Shown here piece after piece: positions 8,173 to 16,984 of a stretch of DNA of 38,792 nucleotides (within the stretch, counting starts at the first letter, position 1; the number at the start of each line of letters is the position of its first letter). The position numbers and the translations under genes were made by a program. The stretch covers positions 1-38,792 of the forward strand of contig JAZDIU010000075.1 in assembly GCA_043804635.1 (NCBI GenBank), written 5' to 3'. Under the pieces are notes generated by a model. The model ran no database searches and was not told the origin of the DNA. It saw nothing but the letters and a program-made list of their open reading frames with translations. The stretch is from JAZDIU01 sp043804635 (lineage in GTDB: Bacteria; Chloroflexota; Dehalococcoidia; Dehalococcoidales; UBA2162).

Positions 8173-9278
8173 TGGCAATCAAGACTGAACCACTCGTCCT
8201 CAACATAGGTCCGGTGCACCCGAGTACTCACGGGGTATTCCGCATGCGGGCGACTCTCGATGGGGAAGTGGTGATCGACCTGGAGCCGGTTTTCGGCTAC
8301 CTGCACCGCGGCATCGAGAAGCTGGCTGAAGAACGGACTTATACCGGCGTCATTCCGCTCACCGACCGCCTCGATTACGTCGCCTCGATGAGCAATAACT
8401 TTGCTTATGTTACGGCGGTGGAAAAACTGGCTGGCATTAAAGTGCCGGAGCGTGCCGAATACTTGAGGGTTATCATCGCCGAGTTACAACGCATCGCCAG
8501 TCATCTGGTTTCCGTTGGTTCCTTCTTGAATGACTGCGGGGCTTTCTTCACTCCCTTCCTTTATATGTTCCGGGAAAGAGAGAAGATAACCGACTTTTTC
8601 GAGATGCTTTCCGGTCAGCGGCTGCTCTATAATTTTATGCGAATCGGCGGGTTCAACCAGGACACGCCCGAAGAGTTCTGGCCCGCTCTGTATAAGTTCG
8701 TCGACCAGATGCCCAGTTTTATAGACGAGTATGAGCGTCTGCTGGCAGAAAACGAAATTTTGCTGGCACGCGCCAAAGGTGTTGGCATACTTACAAAAGA
8801 AATGGCTATCAGTATAGGCGCCAGCGGTCCTGTGTTAAGAGCCTGTGGAGTGGAATGGGACATTCGTAAGGCAGACCCATACTCGGTATACGACCGTTTT
8901 GAGTTCGACATTCCCACCCGCACCGTCGGAGACTGCTACGACCGCTACCGGGTCAGAGTTGAGGAAATGCGGCAGAGTCTGCGTATTATCAAGCAGGCAA
9001 TGTCACAGGTACCAACTGGTCCTGTCAAAACCAGCGACGTTCCCTTTCTGTTGCGTCCGCCGGCAGGCGATGCCTATGGTCGCATCGAAGCACCTAAAGG
9101 TGAACTTGGCTTCTATCTTGTTTCGGACGGCTCGATTGCTCCTTACCGCTGCCATATCCGGGCGCCGAGCCTGATAAATTTGACGGCTCTTCGAGAGATG
9201 ATAGTCGGCTGGAAGATACAGGATGCGATTATTATTTTCGGCAGTATCGATATTACGATGGGTGAGGTAGATAGATAG
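8172..9278 (+). CDS. nuoD: NADH-quinone oxidoreductase subunit D
   Basis: NuoD (49-kDa subunit) forms the quinone site with NuoB and is related to the large subunit of [NiFe] hydrogenases. The N-terminal NIGPVHPSTHGVFR loop and the C-terminal IDITMGEVDR ending are both present, so the 368-residue protein is complete. The hydrogenase-type metal-binding cysteines are absent, as expected. The ATG overlaps the nuoC stop by one base (TAATG). Confidence 0.95.
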   Translation: MAIKTEPLVLNIGPVHPSTHGVFRMRATLDGEVVIDLEPVFGYLHRGIEKLAEERTYTGVIPLTDRLDYVASMSNNFAYVTAVEKLAGIKVPERAEYLRVIIAELQRIASHLVSVGSFLNDCGAFFTPFLYMFREREKITDFFEMLSGQRLLYNFMRIGGFNQDTPEEFWPALYKFVDQMPSFIDEYERLLAENEILLARAKGVGILTKEMAISIGASGPVLRACGVEWDIRKADPYSVYDRFEFDIPTRTVGDCYDRYRVRVEEMRQSLRIIKQAMSQVPTGPVKTSDVPFLLRPPAGDAYGRIEAPKGELGFYLVSDGSIAPYRCHIRAPSLINLTALREMIVGWKIQDAIIIFGSIDITMGEVDR

Positions 9279-10369
9279 TGAACTACTTTAAAGCCTTGCC
9301 TCCTGATTGGCCCGGCGGCTTCTGGTGGCACTGGCTGGTCTTTACGGTCGTCATTATTGCCTTCGTCCTCACGCTGGTGTTAGGACTGATCTATATCGAA
9401 CGCCGTGGTTTAGGGAGAATGCAAGCCCGCCTCGGTCCTAACCGGACGGGTCCTTTTGGGCTTCTCCAAGGAGTAGCCGATGCCGTTAAAGTGCTGTTGA
9501 AAGAGAATATCGTCCCGGCCGGCGCCGATAAGATAGTCCACTGGTTCGCACCGATTATAGCTTTCTTCCCGGCATTGATGATTTTCGCCGTGGTGCCTTT
9601 CCAAAACGGAGCACTGTTAGCCGACCTGAATATCGGTATCCTCTATGTAATTGCCGTCAGTTCGATATCAACCGTGGGGATTGTTATGGCGGGGTGGGGT
9701 TCTAACAATAAATATGCCCTTTTCGGCGCAATGCGTGAGGTGGCGGCGGTGGTGAGCTATGAGATTCCGTTAGGATTATCGGTCCTCGGCGTCGTGTTAA
9801 TCGCTGGCTCGCTATCCTTGAACCAGATTGTGCTGGCGCAAAATGTTCCGTTCATTTTGCTTCAGCCGCTGGGTTTCCTGCTCTTTTTCATTTCCGGCTG
9901 CGCGGAAATCAATCGGAGTCCATTTGACTTAATGGAAGCTGACTCAGAGCTTACTGCCGGCTACCACACCGAATACTCCGGTATGAAGTTTGCTCTTTTC
10001 TATCTGGTGGAGTACGGCGAAGCCCTGGCGGTCTCTACTATAATTGCCACTCTCTTCCTAGGTGGCTGGAAAGGTCCCCTTTTACCTCCTTGGCTCTGGC
10101 TTATTTTAAAGGCAATCTTTGTCTTCTTTATAATGGTCTGGACCAGGACGACCTTCCCTCGTGTCAGAATCGACCAGTTAATGGCGCTCGCCTGGAAGTT
10201 CCTCTTGCCATTAGCTTTAATAAATTTGCTTATCACCGGTATCGAGGTACTTGCATGGCCGGCAGGGTTGCCGCTGGTGTTGATACCGATTAATATCGCT
10301 ATAATGGCGGTCCTGGTATTCTTATGGTCTGGATTCTATAAAGTAGGATGGGGCAAAATTGAAGTTTGA
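9278..10369 (+). CDS. nuoH: NADH-quinone oxidoreductase subunit H
   Basis: NuoH joins the quinone chamber to the proton-pumping membrane arm. The 363-residue protein has about eight or nine hydrophobic helices. Signatures include YIERRGLGRMQARLGPNRTG (first loop) and EINRSPFDLMEADSELTAGY (charged loop near the quinone cavity). It starts with GTG overlapping the nuoD stop by one base (TAGTG) and overlaps nuoI by 11 bases. Confidence 0.95.
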   Translation: MNYFKALPPDWPGGFWWHWLVFTVVIIAFVLTLVLGLIYIERRGLGRMQARLGPNRTGPFGLLQGVADAVKVLLKENIVPAGADKIVHWFAPIIAFFPALMIFAVVPFQNGALLADLNIGILYVIAVSSISTVGIVMAGWGSNNKYALFGAMREVAAVVSYEIPLGLSVLGVVLIAGSLSLNQIVLAQNVPFILLQPLGFLLFFISGCAEINRSPFDLMEADSELTAGYHTEYSGMKFALFYLVEYGEALAVSTIIATLFLGGWKGPLLPPWLWLILKAIFVFFIMVWTRTTFPRVRIDQLMALAWKFLLPLALINLLITGIEVLAWPAGLPLVLIPINIAIMAVLVFLWSGFYKVGWGKIEV

Positions 10370-10880
10370 ACGGTACGGGAAAGGTATCGCCAAAGGTATG
10401 GCGGTAACCCTAAAACATTTCTTTCTCCACCCGATAACCACCCAGTACCCGGAGCAAAGACTGTGCACGTCGCGCCGTATCCGGGGCAATGAGTTAATCT
10501 GGGATAACATCCGGTGTACCGGATGCGCCACCTGTGCCAAGGCCTGTCCGCAGGGAGCGATTAAGATTGTGACCTCAATTCAACTGGATGAAAATAAATA
10601 TAAAGTCGAAAAATATGAAGTCGATACCGGATATTGTATCCAGTGCGGCTTATGCGTCGAGGCTTGCCCCTTCCGAGCAGTATTTATGGGTTCTTCCTAC
10701 GAACGGGCAAAATACCGCCGCGGCGATGTGGTCCAGACTAATGAAATGCTGCTGAAGTCGGATCAGAGGCGTCCGAGTGGTTATATGTATCCCGATATTG
10801 CGGTCACGCTGCCTAAGCAGAGTATGCTCATCGATAGAGAGACTAACCTGTTGAAGCCGGTAAAGAAGGAGGTCTGCTAA
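10359..10880 (+). CDS. nuoI: NADH-quinone oxidoreductase subunit I
   Basis: NuoI binds the two [4Fe-4S] clusters N6a and N6b that lead to N2. Two complete ferredoxin motifs are present: CTGCATCAKACP (near residue 54) and CIQCGLCVEACP (near residue 93). The 173-residue protein starts at a TTG inside nuoH. In complex I forms lacking NuoEFG, this subunit and NuoB/C/D are the likely docking side for an alternative electron donor. Confidence 0.94.
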   Translation: MKFERYGKGIAKGMAVTLKHFFLHPITTQYPEQRLCTSRRIRGNELIWDNIRCTGCATCAKACPQGAIKIVTSIQLDENKYKVEKYEVDTGYCIQCGLCVEACPFRAVFMGSSYERAKYRRGDVVQTNEMLLKSDQRRPSGYMYPDIAVTLPKQSMLIDRETNLLKPVKKEVC

Positions 10881-11368
10881 TGGCGGTGACTATCGGCTTC
10901 TGGGTATTAGCCATAGTTGGTGTGGCAGCAGCTCTGACGGTGGTGCTGGTGAGGGACGTTTTTAGAGCAGCACTGTCTCTTATGGTCTGTTTTATGGCTG
11001 TTGCCGGCATCTACATTACTTTGAACGCCGACTTTCTGGCGGCGGTGCAAATCCTGATTTACATCGGCGGCATATCCATATTGATTATTTTGGCAATTAT
11101 GATGACCCGGGAAGTCAAGCAGGGCAGCCCGTCGAACCGGCTGTTTATCCCGGCGTTTTTTGTCGCCGCTATCTTTTTAGTAATTGCGGTTTTTGCCCTG
11201 GTCAATACACCGTGGTTGATTTCGACGCAGGTTCCCACCGAGCCGACCACTCCCGCTTTAGCCGCCCGCCTGCTGGGTCAGGGAGGTTTTATCCTGCCGC
11301 TTGAAATTTCCGGTGTTTTGCTATTAGCAGCGGTGTTGGGTGCCATCGTTCTGGTGAGGGAAAAATAA
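10880..11368 (+). CDS. nuoJ: NADH-quinone oxidoreductase subunit J
   Basis: NuoJ is a membrane subunit whose third helix contains a flexible pi-bulge. The 162-residue protein has five predicted helices; the conserved stretch NADFLAAVQILIYIGGISILI is near residues 50-70. GGAGG lies before the ATG, which overlaps the nuoI stop by one base. Confidence 0.92.
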   Translation: MAVTIGFWVLAIVGVAAALTVVLVRDVFRAALSLMVCFMAVAGIYITLNADFLAAVQILIYIGGISILIILAIMMTREVKQGSPSNRLFIPAFFVAAIFLVIAVFALVNTPWLISTQVPTEPTTPALAARLLGQGGFILPLEISGVLLLAAVLGAIVLVREK

Positions 11369-11676
11369 TGATAAGCCTTGAGCATTATTTGATACTTTCG
11401 GCAGTCCTGTTTTCCATCGGGTTGTTTGGCGCTTTATCTAAAAGGAATGCCATTGTGATTTTGATGTCCGTTGAGCTTATGCTCAATGCGGTCAACATTG
11501 CTCTGGTTGCCTTTTCGAGGTATGTCGTCCCGCAATTATTGACCGGACAGGTCTTCGCTATCTTTGTTCTGGTGGTAGCGGCTGCCGAAGCGGCAGTGGG
11601 TGTAGCCATCGTAATTTCCATCTATCGTAACCGTGAGACTATCGAAGCCAATAAGATTAATTTGTTGAAGTGGTAA
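11368..11676 (+). CDS. nuoK: NADH-quinone oxidoreductase subunit K
   Basis: NuoK is a 102-residue, three-helix membrane subunit. The two conserved intramembrane glutamates of the proton path are in MSVELMLNAVNI and VVAAAEAAVGVAIV. The ATG overlaps the nuoJ stop by one base (TAATG). Confidence 0.94.
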   Translation: MISLEHYLILSAVLFSIGLFGALSKRNAIVILMSVELMLNAVNIALVAFSRYVVPQLLTGQVFAIFVLVVAAAEAAVGVAIVISIYRNRETIEANKINLLKW

Positions 11677-11682
11677 TTTGAA

Positions 11683-11877
11683 ATGTGGGTAGAAGTTAAA
11701 AAAGCTAAAAGCCTGATGATAGCCGAAATGTGGAAGGAGCTCTTCGAGGGCGAAGGGGTTCCGTCGCGATTCCTGCCGGCGGCGGGTGAGCCGATGGGCC
11801 AGGAACAGGCTACCTACCGGGTCTTAGTGCCCGAAGATAAAAAGCATGTTATTGAAGAGGTATTAAGGAAATTATAA
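11683..11877 (+). CDS. Small DUF2007-like protein inside the nuo operon
   Basis: This 64-residue soluble protein lies between nuoK and nuoL. Its pattern (helix MIAEMWKELFEGEGVPSRFL, a glycine-rich turn, then YRVLVPEDKKHVIEEVLRKL) resembles the DUF2007 / putative signal-transducing fold; this is a weak fold-level match made by eye. It is likely real because it keeps the operon's junction style: 6 bases after nuoK and a one-base TAATG overlap with nuoL. It is not a canonical complex I subunit. It could be an assembly factor, accessory subunit or regulator. Confidence 0.75.
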   Translation: MWVEVKKAKSLMIAEMWKELFEGEGVPSRFLPAAGEPMGQEQATYRVLVPEDKKHVIEEVLRKL

Positions 11878-13901
11878 TGCCGCATCAATTAATCTGGTTA
11901 ATTTTTCTGCTGCCGCTTATTTCTTTCTTAATAATTGTTTTGTTTATCCGACCCTTTGTAAAAGTCGGGTCTAAAGTTGCCGGCTATATCACTATTACCG
12001 CTATTGGCAGCTCGTTGGTTCTATCTCTCTGGGTACTTGCCGCCGTGATGGGTGCACCCCACCACGAGTTACCGGTTCCCGATATTAGCTGGTTAGCTAT
12101 CGGTAACGAGTTTAATATCCACTTGGGATTGTTAGTCGATTCGCTGACCGCAACGATGCTGGTGGTTGTGACCATCGTTAGCCTGATGGTGCAGATTTAT
12201 TCTCAGGGCTATATGAAAGGCGACCCCGGCTATCATCGTTACTACGCCTGGATGTCTTTATTCACTGCCTCGATGCTGGGTCTACTTCTCGCGGATAGCC
12301 TGCTTCTGATGTTTGTCTTCTGGGAATTGGTAGGATTGTGTTCCTATCTGCTTATCGGTTTCTGGTTCCATCGTCCTTCGGCGGCAAACGCAGCCAAGAA
12401 AGCTTTTATCGTAACCAGGCTGGGCGACTTCGGTTTTCTGGCAGCGATTCTACTGATATTTTCTCAGACGGGCACATTCGATACTGTAGAACTCTACGAA
12501 ATGGCAATAGCCGGCTCTTTCGCCGGAACCGCTCTTACCTGGGCGGCAATCGGCATCTTCTCCGGAGCGGCTGGTAAATCAGCTCAGTTCCCACTTCACG
12601 TCTGGCTGCCGGATGCTATGGAAGGCCCGACACCGGTCAGTGCCTTAATCCATGCTGCTACGATGGTTGCCGCTGGCGTCTTTCTGGTCGCCCGTACCCT
12701 GCCGATTTTTGTCAACTCGGTGCAGGCACTAACGGTGGTTGCCACCATTGGTGCCGTAACGGCTATTTTTGCGGCGTCTATGGGCTTAGTAATGACTGAC
12801 ATTAAACGGGTGGTGGCTTATTCGACTATCAGCCAGCTAGGCTATATGATGTTAGGATTGGGTACTGCTGGTCTGGCTCTAGCGCATGAAGGCCACATTA
12901 CTGTCGAACTGGCAAAAGCCGCCGCTGCAATCGGTATTTTCCATCTGTTCAATCATGCCTTCTTCAAAGCTCTGCTCTTTCTTGGTTCCGGCAGTGTCAA
13001 CCACACTACCGGCACTTTCGATATGCGTTTGATGGGCGGCTTGCGCAAAGCAATGCCCTGGACGAGCACTACCTTCTTCATCGCCGCCCTGAGCCTGGCT
13101 GGTATCTGGCCTCTCTCCGGTTTCTGGAGTAAAGATGAAATTCTGGCGATAGCCATGGAGACCCAGCCCGTCCTCTTTACCCTAGCGATGATAACCGTGT
13201 TCATGACAGCTTTCTATATTTTCCGTGTCTACTTCCTGACCTTTGGTGGGGAATACAGGGGAGGTGCTGCCGCTCAGGGTCACGGTGGCGGGCACGGACA
13301 CGGTCACGAAGAACATGCTCATTTGCACGAATCGCCGCCGGTAATGACAGTGCCGATGGTGGTGCTTTCCGTTTTAGCTATTTTCTCAGGATTTTGGAAT
13401 GTTGGCGGCGGTTTCAACGCCTTTATGGGAGAGGGTGAGACGCACGGCTTTTTCGCGGGGCTTTTCGGTGTTTTTACCCATTCGTGGTTACCTTTGTTAG
13501 CACTCATCGTAGCTCTCTTAGGTATTTTCCTGGCTTATGCTATGTATAGTGCTAAATGGCTCTCAGCGGAAAAGATAGGCAGTGCATTCAAGCCCTTGTA
13601 TACTCTGTTCTCCCACAAATACTATTTCGACGAGCTATATGAGAACGTCATCGTGAGAAGCGTTTTGCTTAAAGGGGTTTTTGCTGTTTTAGAGTATATC
13701 GATGGCACAGTAATTGGAGGGGATAAGAGAGCCAATAAGCAGCCATGGCGGGTCGATGGCATAGTGAATGTACTGGCAAGCAGCGCTCCAAATGGCGGTG
13801 AGGTTGTCAGGAAAACCCAGACCGGTCAACTACAATTCTATGGGCTGGTCGTCGGGCTGGGTGTTTTAGCGATTGTGATTTGCTTATATTTATTTGGGTG
13901 A
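11877..13901 (+). CDS. nuoL: NADH-quinone oxidoreductase subunit L
   Basis: NuoL is the distal antiporter-like proton-pumping subunit. At 674 residues it has the usual length. The helix with the conserved Glu (FWELVGLCSYLLIGFW) and the lysine helix (AGKSAQFPLHVWLPDAMEGP) are both intact. The C-terminal region includes the amphipathic lateral segment and the final anchoring helix. Between helices near residues 464-485 there is a striking His/Gly-rich loop (GHGGGHGHGHEEHAHLHE). Confidence 0.95.
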   Translation: MPHQLIWLIFLLPLISFLIIVLFIRPFVKVGSKVAGYITITAIGSSLVLSLWVLAAVMGAPHHELPVPDISWLAIGNEFNIHLGLLVDSLTATMLVVVTIVSLMVQIYSQGYMKGDPGYHRYYAWMSLFTASMLGLLLADSLLLMFVFWELVGLCSYLLIGFWFHRPSAANAAKKAFIVTRLGDFGFLAAILLIFSQTGTFDTVELYEMAIAGSFAGTALTWAAIGIFSGAAGKSAQFPLHVWLPDAMEGPTPVSALIHAATMVAAGVFLVARTLPIFVNSVQALTVVATIGAVTAIFAASMGLVMTDIKRVVAYSTISQLGYMMLGLGTAGLALAHEGHITVELAKAAAAIGIFHLFNHAFFKALLFLGSGSVNHTTGTFDMRLMGGLRKAMPWTSTTFFIAALSLAGIWPLSGFWSKDEILAIAMETQPVLFTLAMITVFMTAFYIFRVYFLTFGGEYRGGAAAQGHGGGHGHGHEEHAHLHESPPVMTVPMVVLSVLAIFSGFWNVGGGFNAFMGEGETHGFFAGLFGVFTHSWLPLLALIVALLGIFLAYAMYSAKWLSAEKIGSAFKPLYTLFSHKYYFDELYENVIVRSVLLKGVFAVLEYIDGTVIGGDKRANKQPWRVDGIVNVLASSAPNGGEVVRKTQTGQLQFYGLVVGLGVLAIVICLYLFG

Positions 13902-13908
13902 AGATATA

Positions 13909-15375
13909 ATGAATTTTCCATATCTATCGACAATACTGTTTCTCCCGCTAATCGGGGTAATTCTGATTGCCCTTGTGCGAGTTTTTTCCCACAAGGAAAT
14001 CAGGTGGGTAGCGGCGATATTTACTTTCTTCCCGCTGCTCTTAGCCGTTCTTCTTTTCGCTAACTTCGATAAATCGGCAGCCGGAATACAGTTCGAAGAG
14101 AAGCTCGCCTGGATACCGGCGTTCAATGCCTTCTACCATCTGGGCGTCGATGGTTTGAACTTGCCTTTCATCGTCCTGACGACCTTCCTTGGTTTCATTG
14201 TGGTCTTAATCTCCTGGCACACTGAAGAAAGACCTCGTGAGTATTTCGCCTGGCTCTTGCTCCTGGAAACTAGCATACTGGGTGTATTCTCGTCGCTCGA
14301 CCTCCTGTTGTTCTTCATTTTCTGGGAAATAGAGGTCGTGCCGATGTATTTCCTCATTTCAATCTGGGGTTCAGGGAGAAAGGCATATTCGGCAACGAAG
14401 TATGTTCTCTATACCTTATTCGGCAGTGCCTTTATGCTGGCGGGTATCATCAGCGTCTATTTCACGACCGGCAGTTTAAATATGGTCGATTTAGCGCAGA
14501 GTGGGAAGGTAATGATACAGTCGATTATGCCGGCAGCGCCTATCTTCTTCCTACTGTTAGCCGGGTTTGCCATCAAACTACCCGTTGTACCATTTCATAC
14601 GTGGCTGCCTGATGCCCATACCGATGCCCCCACGGCCGGCAGTGTGATGCTTGCCGGGGCGTTAATCAAGATGGGCGGCTACGGGATGATACGGATATGC
14701 GTCAGCTTCTTCCCGGAGGTAGCTCGAACTTATGCTCCCTTGCTGGTGGCACTGGCAGTAATCGGAGTTCTTTATGGAGCGGCGATAACTTTAAGACAGA
14801 CCGACCTCAAGCGGATGATTGCTTATAGCAGCGTCAGCCATATGGGTTATGTCCTGCTGGGTATCTTTGCTCTGAGCCAGGTAAGTCTGGTCGGCGCCGC
14901 TTTACAAATGGTCAGTCACGGTCTGATTACCGGGTTACTCTTTGCGATTGCCGGCGTAACTATGCATAACGTCCACGAACGAGACCTTCGTAAGCTGGGC
15001 GGTCTGGCAAAGCAGCTACCAATAATTACAGTAATCTTCTCCGTAGCCGGGTTGGGCGGACTGGGATTACCCGCCACCAGCGGCTTCGCGGCTGAATTCA
15101 TTACCTTTACCGGAGCGTTCTCCAGTACTACCGTTCCCGGTATCCAGATTTACACTATTCTGGCAGTGATTGGCGTAGTCGTTGCCGCCGGTTACATCCT
15201 GTGGATGATACAGCGGGTATTTTACGGTCCGGTGCTGGAACAATATAACGGAGTCCACGATGTCAATGCTATAGAACGGGTGGCGATGTTCGCCCTGATT
15301 GCCTTGATTTTGTTGGTTGGTGTCTACCCGGCAATCTTGACCGATATTATACAGCTTAGCATTCCAGGTAGTTAG
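13909..15375 (+). CDS. nuoM: NADH-quinone oxidoreductase subunit M
   Basis: NuoM is the middle antiporter-like subunit. The 488-residue protein has about 14 helices, the conserved Glu in FWEIEVVPMYFLI, and the Lys-helix segment FAIKLPVVPFHTWLPDAHTDAP. The ATG at 13909 is chosen because GGGTGAAG lies just upstream; a TTG at 13894 would overlap nuoL without its own ribosome binding site. The gap to nuoL is 7 bases. Confidence 0.94.
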   Translation: MNFPYLSTILFLPLIGVILIALVRVFSHKEIRWVAAIFTFFPLLLAVLLFANFDKSAAGIQFEEKLAWIPAFNAFYHLGVDGLNLPFIVLTTFLGFIVVLISWHTEERPREYFAWLLLLETSILGVFSSLDLLLFFIFWEIEVVPMYFLISIWGSGRKAYSATKYVLYTLFGSAFMLAGIISVYFTTGSLNMVDLAQSGKVMIQSIMPAAPIFFLLLAGFAIKLPVVPFHTWLPDAHTDAPTAGSVMLAGALIKMGGYGMIRICVSFFPEVARTYAPLLVALAVIGVLYGAAITLRQTDLKRMIAYSSVSHMGYVLLGIFALSQVSLVGAALQMVSHGLITGLLFAIAGVTMHNVHERDLRKLGGLAKQLPIITVIFSVAGLGGLGLPATSGFAAEFITFTGAFSSTTVPGIQIYTILAVIGVVVAAGYILWMIQRVFYGPVLEQYNGVHDVNAIERVAMFALIALILLVGVYPAILTDIIQLSIPGS

Positions 15376-15386
15376 AGGAGTTGAAT

Positions 15387-16847
15387 TTGAATCTGGGGTA
15401 CTTTATACCGGAAATAATCTTAGTGGCTACTGCGATAGCCGTCATCCTGATTGACTTTTTTGTGCAGCGAAAAGGAGTATTAGCAGTCTTCAGTTTGATT
15501 GGCCTGGTATTGGCGATTGCTTCAATCGCATTCATTCCGGTAAGCCCGGCACAGACCATCTTCAATAACATGCTGGCAGTAGATGGCTTCGCCTTCTTCT
15601 TTAAGCTGCTCTTCCTAATTATTGCCATTCTAGTTATCCTGGCTTCAACGGATTACGTATCCAAGTTCGAGCGCTTTCAGGGTGAATATTACGCCCTGGT
15701 GCTCTTATCTACGCTGGGTATGATGTTGATGGCGGCAAGTGTCGAACTGATAACTATTTACATCGCCTTGGAAGTGACCGGTATCTCGCTTTACGCTTTG
15801 GTTGGCTTTCTTAAAGACCAGAAGTCGAGCGAAGCCTCACTTAAATACCTGTTGTTAGGTGCGGTCGCCTCGGCGGTACTGCTCTATGGGATGGCGCTAG
15901 TCTTCGGCATTACCGGTAAAACCGGTTTGGCTGAAATCAGCCAGGCAATTCAAAAAATGTCTATCGCTGCGGCTATGTCCAATCCTGCCCTCATCCTGGG
16001 TATGGTGATGTTCGTTGCCGGTTTCGGCTTTAAGATGGCGGCGGTCCCGTTCCATATGTGGGTGCCCGATGTTTACGAGGGAGCACCGACGCCAATCACC
16101 GCTTACCTGTCCGTGGGGAGTAAGGCGGCCGGTTTCGCTGTCGTGCTGAGGGTCTTTTTATCAGTGTTCGGGCAGCCCGACTGGTTGAGTGTTGATTGGG
16201 GAATACTCTTTGCGGTGCTGGCGGCAATCGGTATGACGGTGGGTAATGTGGCGGCGATTCCGCAGACCAATATCAAACGGATGCTGGGGTATTCGAGCAT
16301 CGCTCAGGCGGGTTACATTATGGTGGGACTGGCTACCGCGGGAGTTTCGGTATCAGCCAGCGTTCTAGGGCAAAGCGGCGTTTTGTTCTTCCTGGCGAGC
16401 TATGCCATCGCCAACCTAGGGGCTTTTATGGCGATTATCGCTATTACTAACAAGACTAATACCGATCTTATTCAAGACTTCTCCGGTATGGCTAAGAGGT
16501 CGCCGTGGCTGGCTTCTGGCCTGACTTTGTGTCTCATTTCTCTAATCGGCATTCCGCCGGCGGCCGGTTTTATGGCTAAGTTCTTCATCTTCAGCAGTGC
16601 GGTAAAGTCCGGCTTGCTGTGGCTGGTTATCATTGCCGTCATCAACAGCGTAATCTCTGCCTATTACTACCTGCGGGTGGTGAAGGTGATGTGGTTCGGT
16701 GAGCCGGCCTCCGAGGAAAAGGTGCCTTCTTCGGGAGCACTCAGGCTGGCGTTGTTCATTTCCTCTGTGGGCGTGCTGTTCATCGGTATTGTCCCGGGCT
16801 TTCTGACGAATCTGGCGGAGATGGCGGCACGGATTTTTGCTTCGTAG
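15387..16847 (+). CDS. nuoN: NADH-quinone oxidoreductase subunit N
   Basis: NuoN is the proximal antiporter-like subunit and the last gene of the operon. The 486-residue protein keeps the Glu helix (ALEVTGISLYALVGF) and the segment KMAAVPFHMWVPDVYEGAPTP. Two in-frame TTG codons are possible; the one at 15387 is chosen because GAGGAG ends exactly 6 bases before it, while the one at 15381 directly abuts that site. Eleven bases separate it from nuoM. Confidence 0.94.
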   Translation: MNLGYFIPEIILVATAIAVILIDFFVQRKGVLAVFSLIGLVLAIASIAFIPVSPAQTIFNNMLAVDGFAFFFKLLFLIIAILVILASTDYVSKFERFQGEYYALVLLSTLGMMLMAASVELITIYIALEVTGISLYALVGFLKDQKSSEASLKYLLLGAVASAVLLYGMALVFGITGKTGLAEISQAIQKMSIAAAMSNPALILGMVMFVAGFGFKMAAVPFHMWVPDVYEGAPTPITAYLSVGSKAAGFAVVLRVFLSVFGQPDWLSVDWGILFAVLAAIGMTVGNVAAIPQTNIKRMLGYSSIAQAGYIMVGLATAGVSVSASVLGQSGVLFFLASYAIANLGAFMAIIAITNKTNTDLIQDFSGMAKRSPWLASGLTLCLISLIGIPPAAGFMAKFFIFSSAVKSGLLWLVIIAVINSVISAYYYLRVVKVMWFGEPASEEKVPSSGALRLALFISSVGVLFIGIVPGFLTNLAEMAARIFAS

Positions 16848-16871
16848 GGCTCGCTGCCGAGTCAAATCGAG

Positions 16872-16911
16872 AGCCTGATTGCTAATCCTGCATCAAGTCC
16901 GCAGGCTTTTT
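16872..16911 (+). terminator. Probable intrinsic terminator of the nuo operon
   Basis: AGCCTG (16872-16877) can pair with CAGGCT (16902-16907), or alternatively CCTGC (16887-16891) with GCAGG (16901-16905). A run of five T follows at 16907-16911. It is 25 bases after the nuoN stop. The stem is modest, so efficiency is uncertain. Confidence 0.5.
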
Positions 16912-16922
16912 AATCCCCACCC

Positions 16923-16951
16923 AGATTGCCACGTCGCTTCGCTCCTCGCAA
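16923..16951. repeat. Dispersed repeat, copy 1
   Basis: A 29-base sequence (beginning AGATTGCCACGTCGC) is identical to 21305-21333. It sits in the noncoding gap between the nuo terminator and the converging methyltransferase gene. It looks like an intergenic interspersed repeat, not a gene part. Confidence 0.75.
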
Positions 16952-16984
16952 AGACAGAATAATTGGGTGAGCGGGGGTAATTTT

